This document shows, piece by piece, positions 28,444 through 35,360 of a stretch of DNA of 40,834 nt (within the stretch, counting starts at the first letter, position 1; every line of letters begins with the position of its first letter). The position numbers and the translations under genes are program-made. Below the pieces are notes generated by a model. It had not been told where the DNA came from and made no database searches. It saw only the letters and a list, made by a program, of their open reading frames with translations. This DNA comes from Nevskia soli DSM 19509 (GTDB lineage: Bacteria; Pseudomonadota; Gammaproteobacteria; Nevskiales; Nevskiaceae): positions 49,791 to 90,624 of the forward strand of contig NZ_JONR01000026.1 in NCBI RefSeq assembly GCF_000711955.1. Reading direction: 5' to 3'.

Positions 28444-28823
28444 ACCCCCTGGATCACATCCTCATCACCGGCCTGCAGGCGCGCGCCGTCATCGGCGTGC
28501 ACGCCTGGGAGCTGCACCAGCCTCGCCCCCTGCTGATCGACGTGGAACTGGGGGTGGATGCCAAGGCCGCGGCCGCCACCGACCGCCTGCGCGACGCCGT
28601 GGACTACAAGGCGGTCTCGGACGAAATCGTGGCCTACGCCGCCTCGAAGGAATTCCGCCTGATCGAAACCCTGGCCGAATCCCTGGCCCGCCTGCTGTTC
28701 GAGCGGCACCCGATCCTGTCCCTGAGGCTGACCATCGGCAAGCCCGGCGCGGTGCCGGAAGCCCGGGGCGTGGCGATCCGCATCGACCGCCGGCGCGAAG
28801 ACTACGCCGTCTGCGGCCGCTGA
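28440..28823 (+). CDS. folB: Dihydroneopterin aldolase
   Basis: A 127-aa enzyme of folate synthesis converting dihydroneopterin to 6-hydroxymethyl-dihydropterin and glycolaldehyde. Typical segments: ITGLQARAVIGVHAWELHQPRPLLIDVELG, DYKAVSDEIVAYAASKEFRLIETLAESLARLLFE and LTIGKPGAVPEARGVAIRIDRRR, with the substrate-binding Glu in LIETLAE and the catalytic Lys in IGKPGA. The ATG overlaps the tsaD stop, so it is coupled to tsaD. Its 3' end overlaps the convergent gmhB by 22 bases. Confidence 0.95.
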   Translation: MNPLDHILITGLQARAVIGVHAWELHQPRPLLIDVELGVDAKAAAATDRLRDAVDYKAVSDEIVAYAASKEFRLIETLAESLARLLFERHPILSLRLTIGKPGAVPEARGVAIRIDRRREDYAVCGR

Positions 28824-29356
28824 TCTTGCGCGATTATGGTGCGCGCAAACTCCGCCAGATCCTTGTAGACGGTCACATCGTCGCCAGTTAGCTTACTTTT
28901 GGTGCGCCTCCCCTTGCCGGTTAGCACCAAAACAGGGCGAGCACCAGCGGCGCGCGCCGCCTCGATGTCGGATCCCGAGTCACCGACGAAGGGCACGCCC
29001 TCCAGGTTGATCCCCAACCGCCGCGCCAGATCCTTCAGCATCCCCGGCGCCGGCTTGCGCATCTCGGTCGCCTCATCCGGATGATCCGGCGCGAAGTGGA
29101 TGCCGCTGATGCGCCCGCCCACCTCCGCCACCGCCCGCTGCAGGCGTTCATGGATGGCGAACAACGCGTCGAAATCGAGCAGGCCACGGCCGATGCCGGA
29201 CTGGTTGCTGGCGATATAGACCTGGTATCCCGCCTGGCACAGCAGCGCGATGGCCTCGATGCTGCCGGGGATCGGCACCCACTCGGCCACCGACTTGATG
29301 AACTCGTCCGAGTCCTCGTTGATGACGCCGTCACGATCCAGGATTACGAGCTTCAT
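28802..29356 (-). CDS. gmhB: D-glycero-beta-D-manno-heptose 1,7-bisphosphate 7-phosphatase, zinc loop lost
   Basis: A 184-aa HAD-IIIA phosphatase in ADP-heptose synthesis for LPS. Motifs: LDRDGVIN (Asp 7, Asp 9), SNQSGIGRG, RKPAPGM and FVGDSGSDIEAARAAG. The zinc loop, normally C-x-H...C-x-C before RKP, is replaced by FAPDHPDEATEMRKP (88-102), with no cysteine. Start ATG 29356; the frame runs on through a 7-bp tandem repeat, which argues against a longer protein. gmhB commonly follows glyQ-glyS; here about 3.5 kb separate it from glyS. It could be a related HAD phosphatase, but the motifs fit GmhB best. Confidence 0.85.
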   Translation of the reverse strand: MKLVILDRDGVINEDSDEFIKSVAEWVPIPGSIEAIALLCQAGYQVYIASNQSGIGRGLLDFDALFAIHERLQRAVAEVGGRISGIHFAPDHPDEATEMRKPAPGMLKDLARRLGINLEGVPFVGDSGSDIEAARAAGARPVLVLTGKGRRTKSKLTGDDVTVYKDLAEFARTIIAQDQRPQTA

Positions 29357-29392
29357 GCCGGCACTGTGCCGGGGGCCCGGTGCACGGTCAAG

Positions 29393-29448
29393 GAGGCGAG
29401 AGGCGAGAGGCGAGAGGCGAGAGGCGAGAGGCGAGAGGCGAGAGGCGA
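29393..29448. repeat. Eight tandem copies of GAGGCGA
   Basis: A perfect 7-bp unit repeated eight times, starting 37 bases upstream of the gmhB start. Downstream at about 29496-29521 a pyrimidine-rich GCCTCTCCCCTCC stretch is partly complementary. The unit length is not a multiple of 3, and slippage would change promoter spacing for gmhB. Between the repeat and the cupredoxin gene no gene is seen. Confidence 0.92.
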
Positions 29449-29526
29449 GAAAGCATTGAGACCTCACGCAGCGGCGTCAAACTTTTGGTTTTGCGCCTCT
29501 CCCCTCCCTCCTCTCACCTCCCGGCT

Positions 29527-29910
29527 TCATTCGGTCACGGTGATGCTGCCGCTCATGTTCTCGTGCCCGCTGCCACAGAAGATGTCGCAGAGGAAGACGA
29601 AGGTGCCGACCTTGTCCGGCGTCAGCTTCAGGTGCATCACCTGTCCGGGTGGAATGTCGGAACGCGCATTCAGGTCCGGCACGCTGAAGCCCATCAGCAC
29701 GTCCGCCGTGCTCAGCTCGATGTCCACCGTCTCGCCTTTCTTGATGGTGAGATGATCGGGGCTGAAAACGAAACGGCGCGCGGAAACCTTGATCAGCCGC
29801 GCATGCCGGGTCGCGGCGGCGCCATCAGCCCAGGCGGCAACCCCGAAGCCAGCCGCGGCGCACACCCCCAACAGGCAGGCGGGCGCGATTTTTCTGAGGA
29901 ATGGGTTCAT
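29527..29910 (-). CDS. Exported cupredoxin (cytochrome oxidase subunit II-like CuA fold)
   Basis: A 127-aa protein with a signal peptide (1-28, ending AAWADG) and a cupredoxin domain. The C-terminal CDIFCGSGHENM (108-119) has the C-x3-C-x3-H-x2-M spacing of the CuA centre of oxidase subunit II. The upstream histidine of that site, usually DVxHSF, is replaced: here DVLMGFSVPD, with Met 73 in that place. The usual Glu between the cysteines is Ile. It may bind a single copper or a modified CuA. The start is 8 bases after the phosphoesterase stop, so the two form an operon under the divergent ECF-type promoter. Confidence 0.85.
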   Translation of the reverse strand: MNPFLRKIAPACLLGVCAAAGFGVAAWADGAAATRHARLIKVSARRFVFSPDHLTIKKGETVDIELSTADVLMGFSVPDLNARSDIPPGQVMHLKLTPDKVGTFVFLCDIFCGSGHENMSGSITVTE

Positions 29911-29918
29911 GGGCAAGC

Positions 29919-30827
29919 TCAGGCCTTGACCGGGAATTCGCTGATCTCGATCTGGCCGGCATCCCAGTCGATCTCGCGGAAGCCCAGCCCCTTGTAGGGC
30001 GCAGCCGCATCCCAGGGAATCGGCGCCTTCTTCGGCACCGACAGCGGCGCCGGCAGCGGGAACATCAACGACTTGGCCGAATGGTGCGCGATGTGCCCGG
30101 TCATATGGTGATTTTCCTGGTGGATGTGTCCGTAGAACACCACCACGTCGCGGAACGGCAGCAGCAGGTCGATGGCCTTGGCGCCGTCCGGCGTGGCCCA
30201 GTCCCAGGTCGGAGCGAGGTCGAACAGCGGCCGGTGGGCGAACACCACCAGGCGCCGCTTGTGGTCGAGGCCGGCCAGGTCCTGCGCCAGCCATTGCAGC
30301 TGCGCCTCGCCCAGGTTGGCCTTGGGATCGGAGACGTTGTCGAGCGCGATGAAGTGCACGCCCTGGAAATCGAAGGTGTAGTGCGTCGGCCCGAAGAACT
30401 CCTGGTAGGCGGCGCCGTTGTCGAGCGAGGCGTCGTGCTCGCCGGGCATGAAGTGCACGTTCTTCACGCGCAAGTCCTTCACGATGTCGCGGAACTCGGT
30501 CATGCGCTTGCGGCGCTCCGCCGGATCGTCGGTGGTGTGGGTCAGGTCGCCGGTGAAGATGATGAAGTCGGGCTGGTCGTGCAGGGCGTTCACCGCCGCC
30601 ACCGCCTTGCGCAGGGTGCCCTGCGCGTCGGGATTGACCGCCGGGCCCTGGAAGCCCCAGTGCGAGTCGGACAGCTGGACGAAGTAGAAATCCTCGCCCG
30701 CCCCGGTGCTGTCGCCGCTCTTGTAATCCGTCTTGGCCTGGGCGAATCCGCCGAGGCCGGAGGCGAATACCACGCCCCCCAGCCCGGCCAGCCGCAGGAA
30801 CTGCCGCCGATCGATGGTACGTTTCAT
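29919..30827 (-). CDS. Tat-exported metallophosphoesterase
   Basis: A 302-aa calcineurin-like phosphoesterase. The twin-arginine signal DRRQFLRLAG (from residue 6) plus a hydrophobic stretch ending near FAQAK indicates folded export to the periplasm. Metal motifs in order: QLSDSHWG, FTGDLTHT, MPGEHD (GNHD position), FAHRPLF and YGHIHQENHH. Note PGEHD in place of GNHD. Start ATG 30827 with GGAGAA. First gene of a two-gene operon with the cupredoxin, divergent from the sigma gene. Distinct from the lipoprotein phosphoesterase at 11934. Substrate unknown. Confidence 0.9.
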   Translation of the reverse strand: MKRTIDRRQFLRLAGLGGVVFASGLGGFAQAKTDYKSGDSTGAGEDFYFVQLSDSHWGFQGPAVNPDAQGTLRKAVAAVNALHDQPDFIIFTGDLTHTTDDPAERRKRMTEFRDIVKDLRVKNVHFMPGEHDASLDNGAAYQEFFGPTHYTFDFQGVHFIALDNVSDPKANLGEAQLQWLAQDLAGLDHKRRLVVFAHRPLFDLAPTWDWATPDGAKAIDLLLPFRDVVVFYGHIHQENHHMTGHIAHHSAKSLMFPLPAPLSVPKKAPIPWDAAAPYKGLGFREIDWDAGQIEISEFPVKA

Positions 30828-30865
30828 CAGGTTCTCCGCTGGGAATATCCGTTGGTGGACCTCCT

Positions 30866-30895
30866 TGCATACCGCCGCCGCGCGGCGGATATTCC
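30866..30895 (-). promoter_or_regulatory. ECF-type promoter for the phosphoesterase-cupredoxin operon
   Basis: On the minus strand GGAATA (30895-30890), a 15-base spacer, then CGGTATGCA (30874-30866), about 38 bases before the start. It has the same boxes and spacing as the divergent promoter at 30921, so both are probably read by the adjacent sigma factor. Confidence 0.75.
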
Positions 30896-30920
30896 GCCTG
30901 CGGGTGCCTTTTCGGGAGAT

Positions 30921-30950
30921 GGAATAAAACGGCGGCACCGCCGGTATGCA
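30921..30950 (+). promoter_or_regulatory. ECF-type autoregulatory promoter for the sigma gene
   Basis: GGAATA (30921-30926), 15 bases, then CGGTATGCA (30942-30950), 53 bases before the sigma GTG. GGAA-type -35 boxes are usual for ECF promoters. It matches the minus-strand promoter exactly in both boxes. Confidence 0.75.
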
Positions 30951-31003
30951 CCGTATGGAATAGGCCCGTTACCCTTACTTGCCCCTAGCTGCAGGGAATC
31001 CGC

Positions 31004-31555
31004 GTGACCGATCAAGAGCAGGCCCGGCGTTTCGAGGCGATCGCCGGGCCGCACCTGGATGCCGCCTACAACCTCGCGCGCTGGCTGACGCGGGAACCGC
31101 ATGACGCCGAAGACGTGGTGCAGGAAGCCTATCTGCGCGCCTTCCGCTTTTTCGGCGGCTTCCGCGGCGGCGACGGCCGCGCCTGGCTGCTGACCATCGT
31201 GCGCAACACCTTCTATACCTGGCTGGAGCAGCGGCGCCACCACCAGTCCGAGGTGGAATACAACGACGAGAACATCGGTCTACATACACAGGAGAACTGC
31301 GGAGACCCGGCCTTGCACGGCACCGACCCGGAAAAACTGCTGCTGCGCGCGGCCGACCAGCAGCTGGTCGAAAGCGCCCTGCTCAGGCTGGGGCCGGAGT
31401 CCCGTGAAATCCTGGTGCTGCGCGAACTGGAGGAACTGTCCTACAAGGAGATCGCCGAGATCGTGGGAGTGCCGCTGGGAACGGTGATGTCGCGCCTGTC
31501 GCGCGCGCGCCTGCAACTGCGCCACCAGATCGAGGCGATGGATCGGGGTCTGTAG
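31004..31555 (+). CDS. ECF-family RNA polymerase sigma factor
   Basis: A 183-aa group-4 sigma factor. Region 2 is AYNLARWLTREPHDAEDVVQEAYLRAFRFFGGFRGGDGRAWLLTIVRNTFYTWLEQRR (about 26-85). Region 4 is LLRLGPESREILVLRELEELSYKEIAEIVGVPLGTVMSRLSRARLQL (about 125-172). GTG start at 31004. The last two residues and the TAG stop are encoded by the terminal inverted repeat of the element at 31546. The anti-sigma gene follows that element. The divergent GGAATA-N15-CGGTATGCA promoters indicate autoregulation and control of the phosphoesterase-cupredoxin operon. The inducing signal is not known; copper or redox stress is a guess from the cupredoxin. Confidence 0.93.
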   Translation: MTDQEQARRFEAIAGPHLDAAYNLARWLTREPHDAEDVVQEAYLRAFRFFGGFRGGDGRAWLLTIVRNTFYTWLEQRRHHQSEVEYNDENIGLHTQENCGDPALHGTDPEKLLLRAADQQLVESALLRLGPESREILVLRELEELSYKEIAEIVGVPLGTVMSRLSRARLQLRHQIEAMDRGL

Positions 31556-31811
31556 AACGTCATTTGATCGCTGCGACGGCATCTGTTTTCGCGCAGCGCA
31601 AGGAGAGAGGAGCGTGGTGTACTCGAAGTACATGAGCGACGATCGACGCAGCGATGCGCGAAAACAGACGCCGTCCCGAAGGGTTGCGCCCAAAATCGCG
31701 CCAGGCGTCGTTGCTCGTCGCTCATTTAGTGGTACTAAATTTCGCTCCTCGCGCCTAGCCTGGCGCGATTTTGGGCGGCAACGCAGCGATCAAATGACGT
31801 TCTACAGACCC
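31546..31811 (+). repeat. Nested-hairpin TIR element, copy 3 (complete, between sigma and anti-sigma)
   Basis: Perfect 30-base terminal inverted repeats 31546-31575 and 31782-31811 (starting GGGTCTGTAGAACGTC). Hairpin A has arms around 31577-31600 and 31651-31674 (CTGTTTTCGCGCAG type, two mismatches). The core CCCGAAGGGTTGCGCCC is at 31675-31691. Hairpin B has perfect 18-base arms 31689-31706 and 31758-31775. Apical palindromes are GTACTCGAAGTAC and TTTAGTGGTACTAAA. It has the same orientation as the sigma gene, whose stop codon lies inside the left repeat; the anti-sigma ATG begins 3 bases after the right repeat. Confidence 0.92.
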
Positions 31812-31813
31812 AA

Positions 31814-32629
31814 ATGAGTACGATGAATTGCGAAGAAGCACAGGGCCTGCTGCCCGCCTATGGTGACGGCGAGCTGGACCTGCCGCATGCCCTGGCCCTG
31901 GAGCGGCACCTCGACGGCTGCCCCGCCTGCGCCGCGGCCCTGCGCGAGCAACGCGCGCTGAGCCAGGCCGTGCGCAGCACACCCTACCATCGCGCGCCGG
32001 ACACGCTGCGCGCACGCCTGCGCGCCCAGCTGCCACCCGAAACGGCTGCACCGGCAGTCGTAGCCGCGCCGGCCCCGGCAGCGAAAACGTACCGGCGCCG
32101 CGACTGGTCACGCTGGGCCATGCCCATCGCCGCCGGCATCGCCCTGGCCGTGGGCCTCAACGTCATGCTGAGCACGCAACGCGCCGGGGAAACCCTGCGC
32201 AACGAACTGGTCGCCGGCCACGTGCGCTCGTTGCAGGCCGAACACCTGTCCGACGTCGCCTCCAGCGACCAGCACACGGTCAAGCCCTGGTTCAGCGGCA
32301 AGCTGGACTACTCGCCGCCGGTGCGCGACCTGACGGCACAGGAGTTTCCGCTGCTGGGCGGCCGCCTGGACTACATCGCGCAGCGCCAGGTGGCGGTGCT
32401 GATCTACCGTCACCGCAAGCACACCATCAACCTCTATATCTGGCCCGGCAAGAACGGCGACACCGCGCCCGAGAGCCACGGCAGCGAGGGCTACAGCCTG
32501 GTGCACTGGCGCCGCGACGGCATGGAGTTCTGGGCCGTGTCCGACCTCAACGGCGAGGAACTGCGGCAGTTCGCCCAGCTACAGATCGCCGCCGTGACGG
32601 ACAAGGCGGCGAATGTGCCGAACACGTAG
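31814..32629 (+). CDS. Membrane anti-sigma factor with zinc-finger (ZAS) domain
   Basis: A 271-aa cognate anti-sigma factor. The N-terminal cytosolic ZAS domain has H32-x3-C36-x2-C39 (LERHLDGCPAC). A linker is followed by one transmembrane helix (about 101-118, AMPIAAGIALAVGLNVML), then a periplasmic domain of about 150 aa (FSGKLDYSPPVRDLTAQEFPLLGGRLDYIAQRQVAVLIYRHRKHTINLYIWP) typical of transmembrane anti-sigma factors. ATG 31814 (or 31823). It binds and silences the ECF sigma until a periplasmic or redox signal. It is separated from the sigma gene by a 266-bp structured element, so the usual coupling is absent. Confidence 0.92.
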   Translation: MSTMNCEEAQGLLPAYGDGELDLPHALALERHLDGCPACAAALREQRALSQAVRSTPYHRAPDTLRARLRAQLPPETAAPAVVAAPAPAAKTYRRRDWSRWAMPIAAGIALAVGLNVMLSTQRAGETLRNELVAGHVRSLQAEHLSDVASSDQHTVKPWFSGKLDYSPPVRDLTAQEFPLLGGRLDYIAQRQVAVLIYRHRKHTINLYIWPGKNGDTAPESHGSEGYSLVHWRRDGMEFWAVSDLNGEELRQFAQLQIAAVTDKAANVPNT

Positions 32630-32663
32630 GGGACCTGTCGTCTCGTTCCGCAACATCATTTCC

Positions 32664-32741
32664 GTCATACCGGCGAACGCCGGTATCCAGCGTAGCGCGC
32701 GGCGGCTGAGCTTCCTGGATGCCGGCTTTCGCCGGCATGAC
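32664..32741. repeat. Inverted repeat of the CCGGCGAA/TTCGCCGG type
   Basis: Arms 32664-32690 and 32715-32741, each a palindrome in itself (ACCGGCG/CGCCGGT), joined by about 24 bases. A widespread proteobacterial intergenic palindrome style, after the anti-sigma gene. Confidence 0.8.
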
Positions 32742-32765
32742 GATGGCCCTGGTTAGCGCAGCCCC

Positions 32766-32848
32766 GTAGGTCGGCTCAAGCGCAGCGGAGCCGACAGGCT
32801 TCAGCGCAACTGCCGGTTCCGGGCGCAAGCGCCCTTGAACCGACCTAC
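32766..32848. repeat. REP-like palindrome pair before glyS end
   Basis: Units 32766-32795 (GTAGGTCGGCTCAAGCGCAG type) and 32815-32848 (reverse orientation, ending GAACCGACCTAC). Same family as 17010 and 17820. It lies 4 bases from the glyS stop, between convergent genes. Confidence 0.85.
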
Positions 32849-32852
32849 GAAA

Positions 32853-34910
32853 CTACCCCGGCAAGCACGACAGATCCGCCACCTCGCGGCACAACGCATC
32901 CAGCCGCGCCAGCAAGGCCAGGCGGTTGCCGCGCACTTCGAGGTTCTCCGCCATCACCATCACGCCATCGAAGAACGCATCCACCGGCTCCTTCAACGCG
33001 GACAGCGCCAGCAGCATATCGCCGTATGCCGCCTTGGCGCGCAGCGGCGCCAGCGCCGAATCCACCCGCTCCAGCTCGGCCAGCAGCGCATGCTCGGACG
33101 GCACCTCGAACAGGCGCGTCTGTATCGAGGAAGCGGCCTGGCCGCCGGACTGGCGCAGGATATTGCGCGCACGCTTGTCGGCGGCCGCGAGGGTCGCGGC
33201 GGCCGGCGTGCTCTGGAACGCCTGCAAGGCTTCCAGGCGCCGCACGAAATCCAGCGGACGCGAAGCGCCCATGACCCGCACCGCTTCGAACTGTTCGCCG
33301 GTGGCGCCGCGCTCGATGCAATAGCCGCGCAGGCGCTCCACCACGAAGTCCCACAGCTCGTTGAGCACGCCCTCGTCGCGCTTGCCGGCCGGCTGTGCGT
33401 CCAGCGCGGCCTTGAGCACTTCGCGCAAATCCAGGTCCAGCGGACCTTCGACGCAGATGCGCAGCGCGCCCAGGGCGGCGCGGCGCAGGGCATAGGGATC
33501 CTTGCTCGCCGTCGGCTTCTGGCCGATGGCGAAGATGCCGGCGAGGCTGTCGAGCTTGTCGGCCAGGGCCACGATCTGGCCGGCGGGCGTCGAGGGAATC
33601 GGGCCGCCGGCCTGGGTCGGCCGGTAATGCTCGGCCACCGCCCGCGCCACCGCGTCCGGCTCACCGGCGGCACGGGCGTAGTAGCCGCCCATCAGGCCCT
33701 GCAGCTCGGGGAATTCGTAGACCATCTTGGTGACGAGGTCGTTCTTGGCCAGCTGCGCCGCGCGCTCCACCGTGGCAGCATCCGCGCCGACGCGCGCCGC
33801 GATATCACCGGCCAGCCGGCGCACGCGCGCAACCTTCTCACCGGTACTGCCCAGATCCTTCTGGAACGTCACCGTGTTCAGCTTCTCGCCATACGCTTCC
33901 AGCGGCTGCTTGCGGTCCTGCTCCCAGAAGAACAGCGCATCGGTCAGGCGCGGACGCACCACGCGCTCGTTGCCGGCGATGACCTGGGATACATCCTTCG
34001 ACTCGATGTTGGCGACGGTGATGAAATACGGCAGCAGCTTGCCGGCCGTATCGAACAAGGTGAAATAACGCTGGTTGGTCTCGACCGTGGCCACCACCAC
34101 TTCCGGCGGCAATTGCAGGAAGCGCTCCTCGATGCGGCCGGAGATGGCCACCGGCCATTCCACCAGGGCGGTGACTTCGTCGAGCAGGGTCTCGTCGATG
34201 CGCGGATCGCCGCCCAGCTTCGCGGCCTCGGCTTCGATCTGCCGCTTGATCTCGGCGCGGCGGCCGGCGAAGTCGGCCCACACCCGGGCATCCCACAGGG
34301 CAGGTCCGTAGTCGGCAAACGATTTCAAGGAAATCGCCTTGGGCGCATGGAAGCGATGGCCATAGGTCTTGCGCCCGGCCTTGAGGCCGAAGCGTTCGAG
34401 CGGCACGATGCGGCTGCCGTACAGGGCCAGGATCCACTGCACCGGCCGCACGAAGGTTTCCTCGCCCGCGCCCCAGCGCATGCGCTTGGGCACCAGCTGG
34501 TCCATCTGCTTGAGGGTTTCCTCGAAGATCTCGGCGATCAGCTCCAGCGTCTTGCGGCCCTTCTGCTTCTTGCGGAACACCAGGTTGCCGTTTTCCTGCT
34601 TCAGCGCCTTGAACTCCACGCCGCAGGACTTGGCGAAGCCCAGCGCCGCCGGCGTCGGCTGGCCGTCCTTGAACGCCGCCGCAATCTGCGGCCCCTTGCG
34701 CTCCAGGTTCTGGTCGGCCTGGCGCTCGCCCACGTCCGCGATCAGCACGGCGATGCGCCGCGGCGTGGCGAAGGTGCGCGTCTCGCCGACGGCGACGCCG
34801 CGCTTGGCCAGGCCGCCGCCGATGCCCTGTGCCAGGGCCTGGGTCAGCGGCTGCACATAGCGCGCGGGCAGGTCTTCGGTGCCCAGTTCGATCAGCAAGG
34901 ATTGGTTCAT
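32853..34910 (-). CDS. glyS: Glycyl-tRNA synthetase beta subunit
   Basis: A 685-aa beta subunit of the alpha2beta2 glycyl-tRNA synthetase. N-terminal MNQSLLIELGTEDLPARYVQPL is characteristic; KSCGVEF, RPVQWILALYG, FHAPKAI and TVETNQRYFTLFD follow, with an HD-like segment near residue 370 and a C-terminal DALR-type anticodon domain (FFDGVMVMAENLEVRGNRLALLARL). Start ATG 34910. It forms an operon glyQ-GFA-glyS, 20 bases after the GFA gene. Confidence 0.96.
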   Translation of the reverse strand: MNQSLLIELGTEDLPARYVQPLTQALAQGIGGGLAKRGVAVGETRTFATPRRIAVLIADVGERQADQNLERKGPQIAAAFKDGQPTPAALGFAKSCGVEFKALKQENGNLVFRKKQKGRKTLELIAEIFEETLKQMDQLVPKRMRWGAGEETFVRPVQWILALYGSRIVPLERFGLKAGRKTYGHRFHAPKAISLKSFADYGPALWDARVWADFAGRRAEIKRQIEAEAAKLGGDPRIDETLLDEVTALVEWPVAISGRIEERFLQLPPEVVVATVETNQRYFTLFDTAGKLLPYFITVANIESKDVSQVIAGNERVVRPRLTDALFFWEQDRKQPLEAYGEKLNTVTFQKDLGSTGEKVARVRRLAGDIAARVGADAATVERAAQLAKNDLVTKMVYEFPELQGLMGGYYARAAGEPDAVARAVAEHYRPTQAGGPIPSTPAGQIVALADKLDSLAGIFAIGQKPTASKDPYALRRAALGALRICVEGPLDLDLREVLKAALDAQPAGKRDEGVLNELWDFVVERLRGYCIERGATGEQFEAVRVMGASRPLDFVRRLEALQAFQSTPAAATLAAADKRARNILRQSGGQAASSIQTRLFEVPSEHALLAELERVDSALAPLRAKAAYGDMLLALSALKEPVDAFFDGVMVMAENLEVRGNRLALLARLDALCREVADLSCLPG

Positions 34911-34930
34911 GACGGGAATCAGCTCGGGAA

Positions 34931-35335
34931 TTACGGACGTTCCGCGTGCTGCGGCAGACCGTCGAGGATGTCGTACCACTCGGCCTTGGAGGCCACGAAG
35001 TTGTGCGCCTGCGGCTTGAAATCGATCGGCGTGTCGAGCGTGCCCATGCGCAGGCGCAGCAGGCCCGGCTTGTCGGCGGCGCGGCTGTACAGCGGCGAAC
35101 CGCAGTTGGCGCAGAACACGCGCTGCTTGCCCGGCGAGGACTCGTAGGCCTTGAGTAGCGCCTCGCCTTGCAGCAACTTGAACCCCGCCACGTCGACCGG
35201 CGCATTGGTGCCGAAGGCCGTGCCCTGCGCCTTGCGGCACTTGACGCAATGGCAGTAGATGAACTGGCCGAAGTCGCCGCGGTACTCGTAGCGCACGCCG
35301 CCGCAGAGGCAGCTGCCGCTATAGGTGCCGGTCAT
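34931..35335 (-). CDS. GFA (glutathione-dependent formaldehyde-activating) family protein
   Basis: A 134-aa zinc-binding CENP-V/GFA fold protein. Zinc cysteines are in the usual places: CLCGGVRYEYRG, YCHCVKCRKAQGTAFGTN and FCANCGSPLYSR. Start ATG 35335. The family includes glutathione-dependent formaldehyde-activating enzyme, but most members have unknown function. It is inserted between glyQ (25 bases) and glyS (20 bases), which are usually adjacent, so it is probably co-transcribed with them without a functional link that I know of. Confidence 0.9.
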   Translation of the reverse strand: MTGTYSGSCLCGGVRYEYRGDFGQFIYCHCVKCRKAQGTAFGTNAPVDVAGFKLLQGEALLKAYESSPGKQRVFCANCGSPLYSRAADKPGLLRLRMGTLDTPIDFKPQAHNFVASKAEWYDILDGLPQHAERP

Positions 35336-35360
35336 GGCGCAGTCCCCGGGGCGCGGCCGC

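Noticed and set aside
29393..29448. CRISPR array
   Set aside because: The repeat unit is 7 bases with no spacers, and no cas genes are near.
31546..31811. Insertion sequence with a transposase
   Set aside because: At 266 bases it is too short, and no frame inside it encodes a plausible protein; it is non-autonomous at most.
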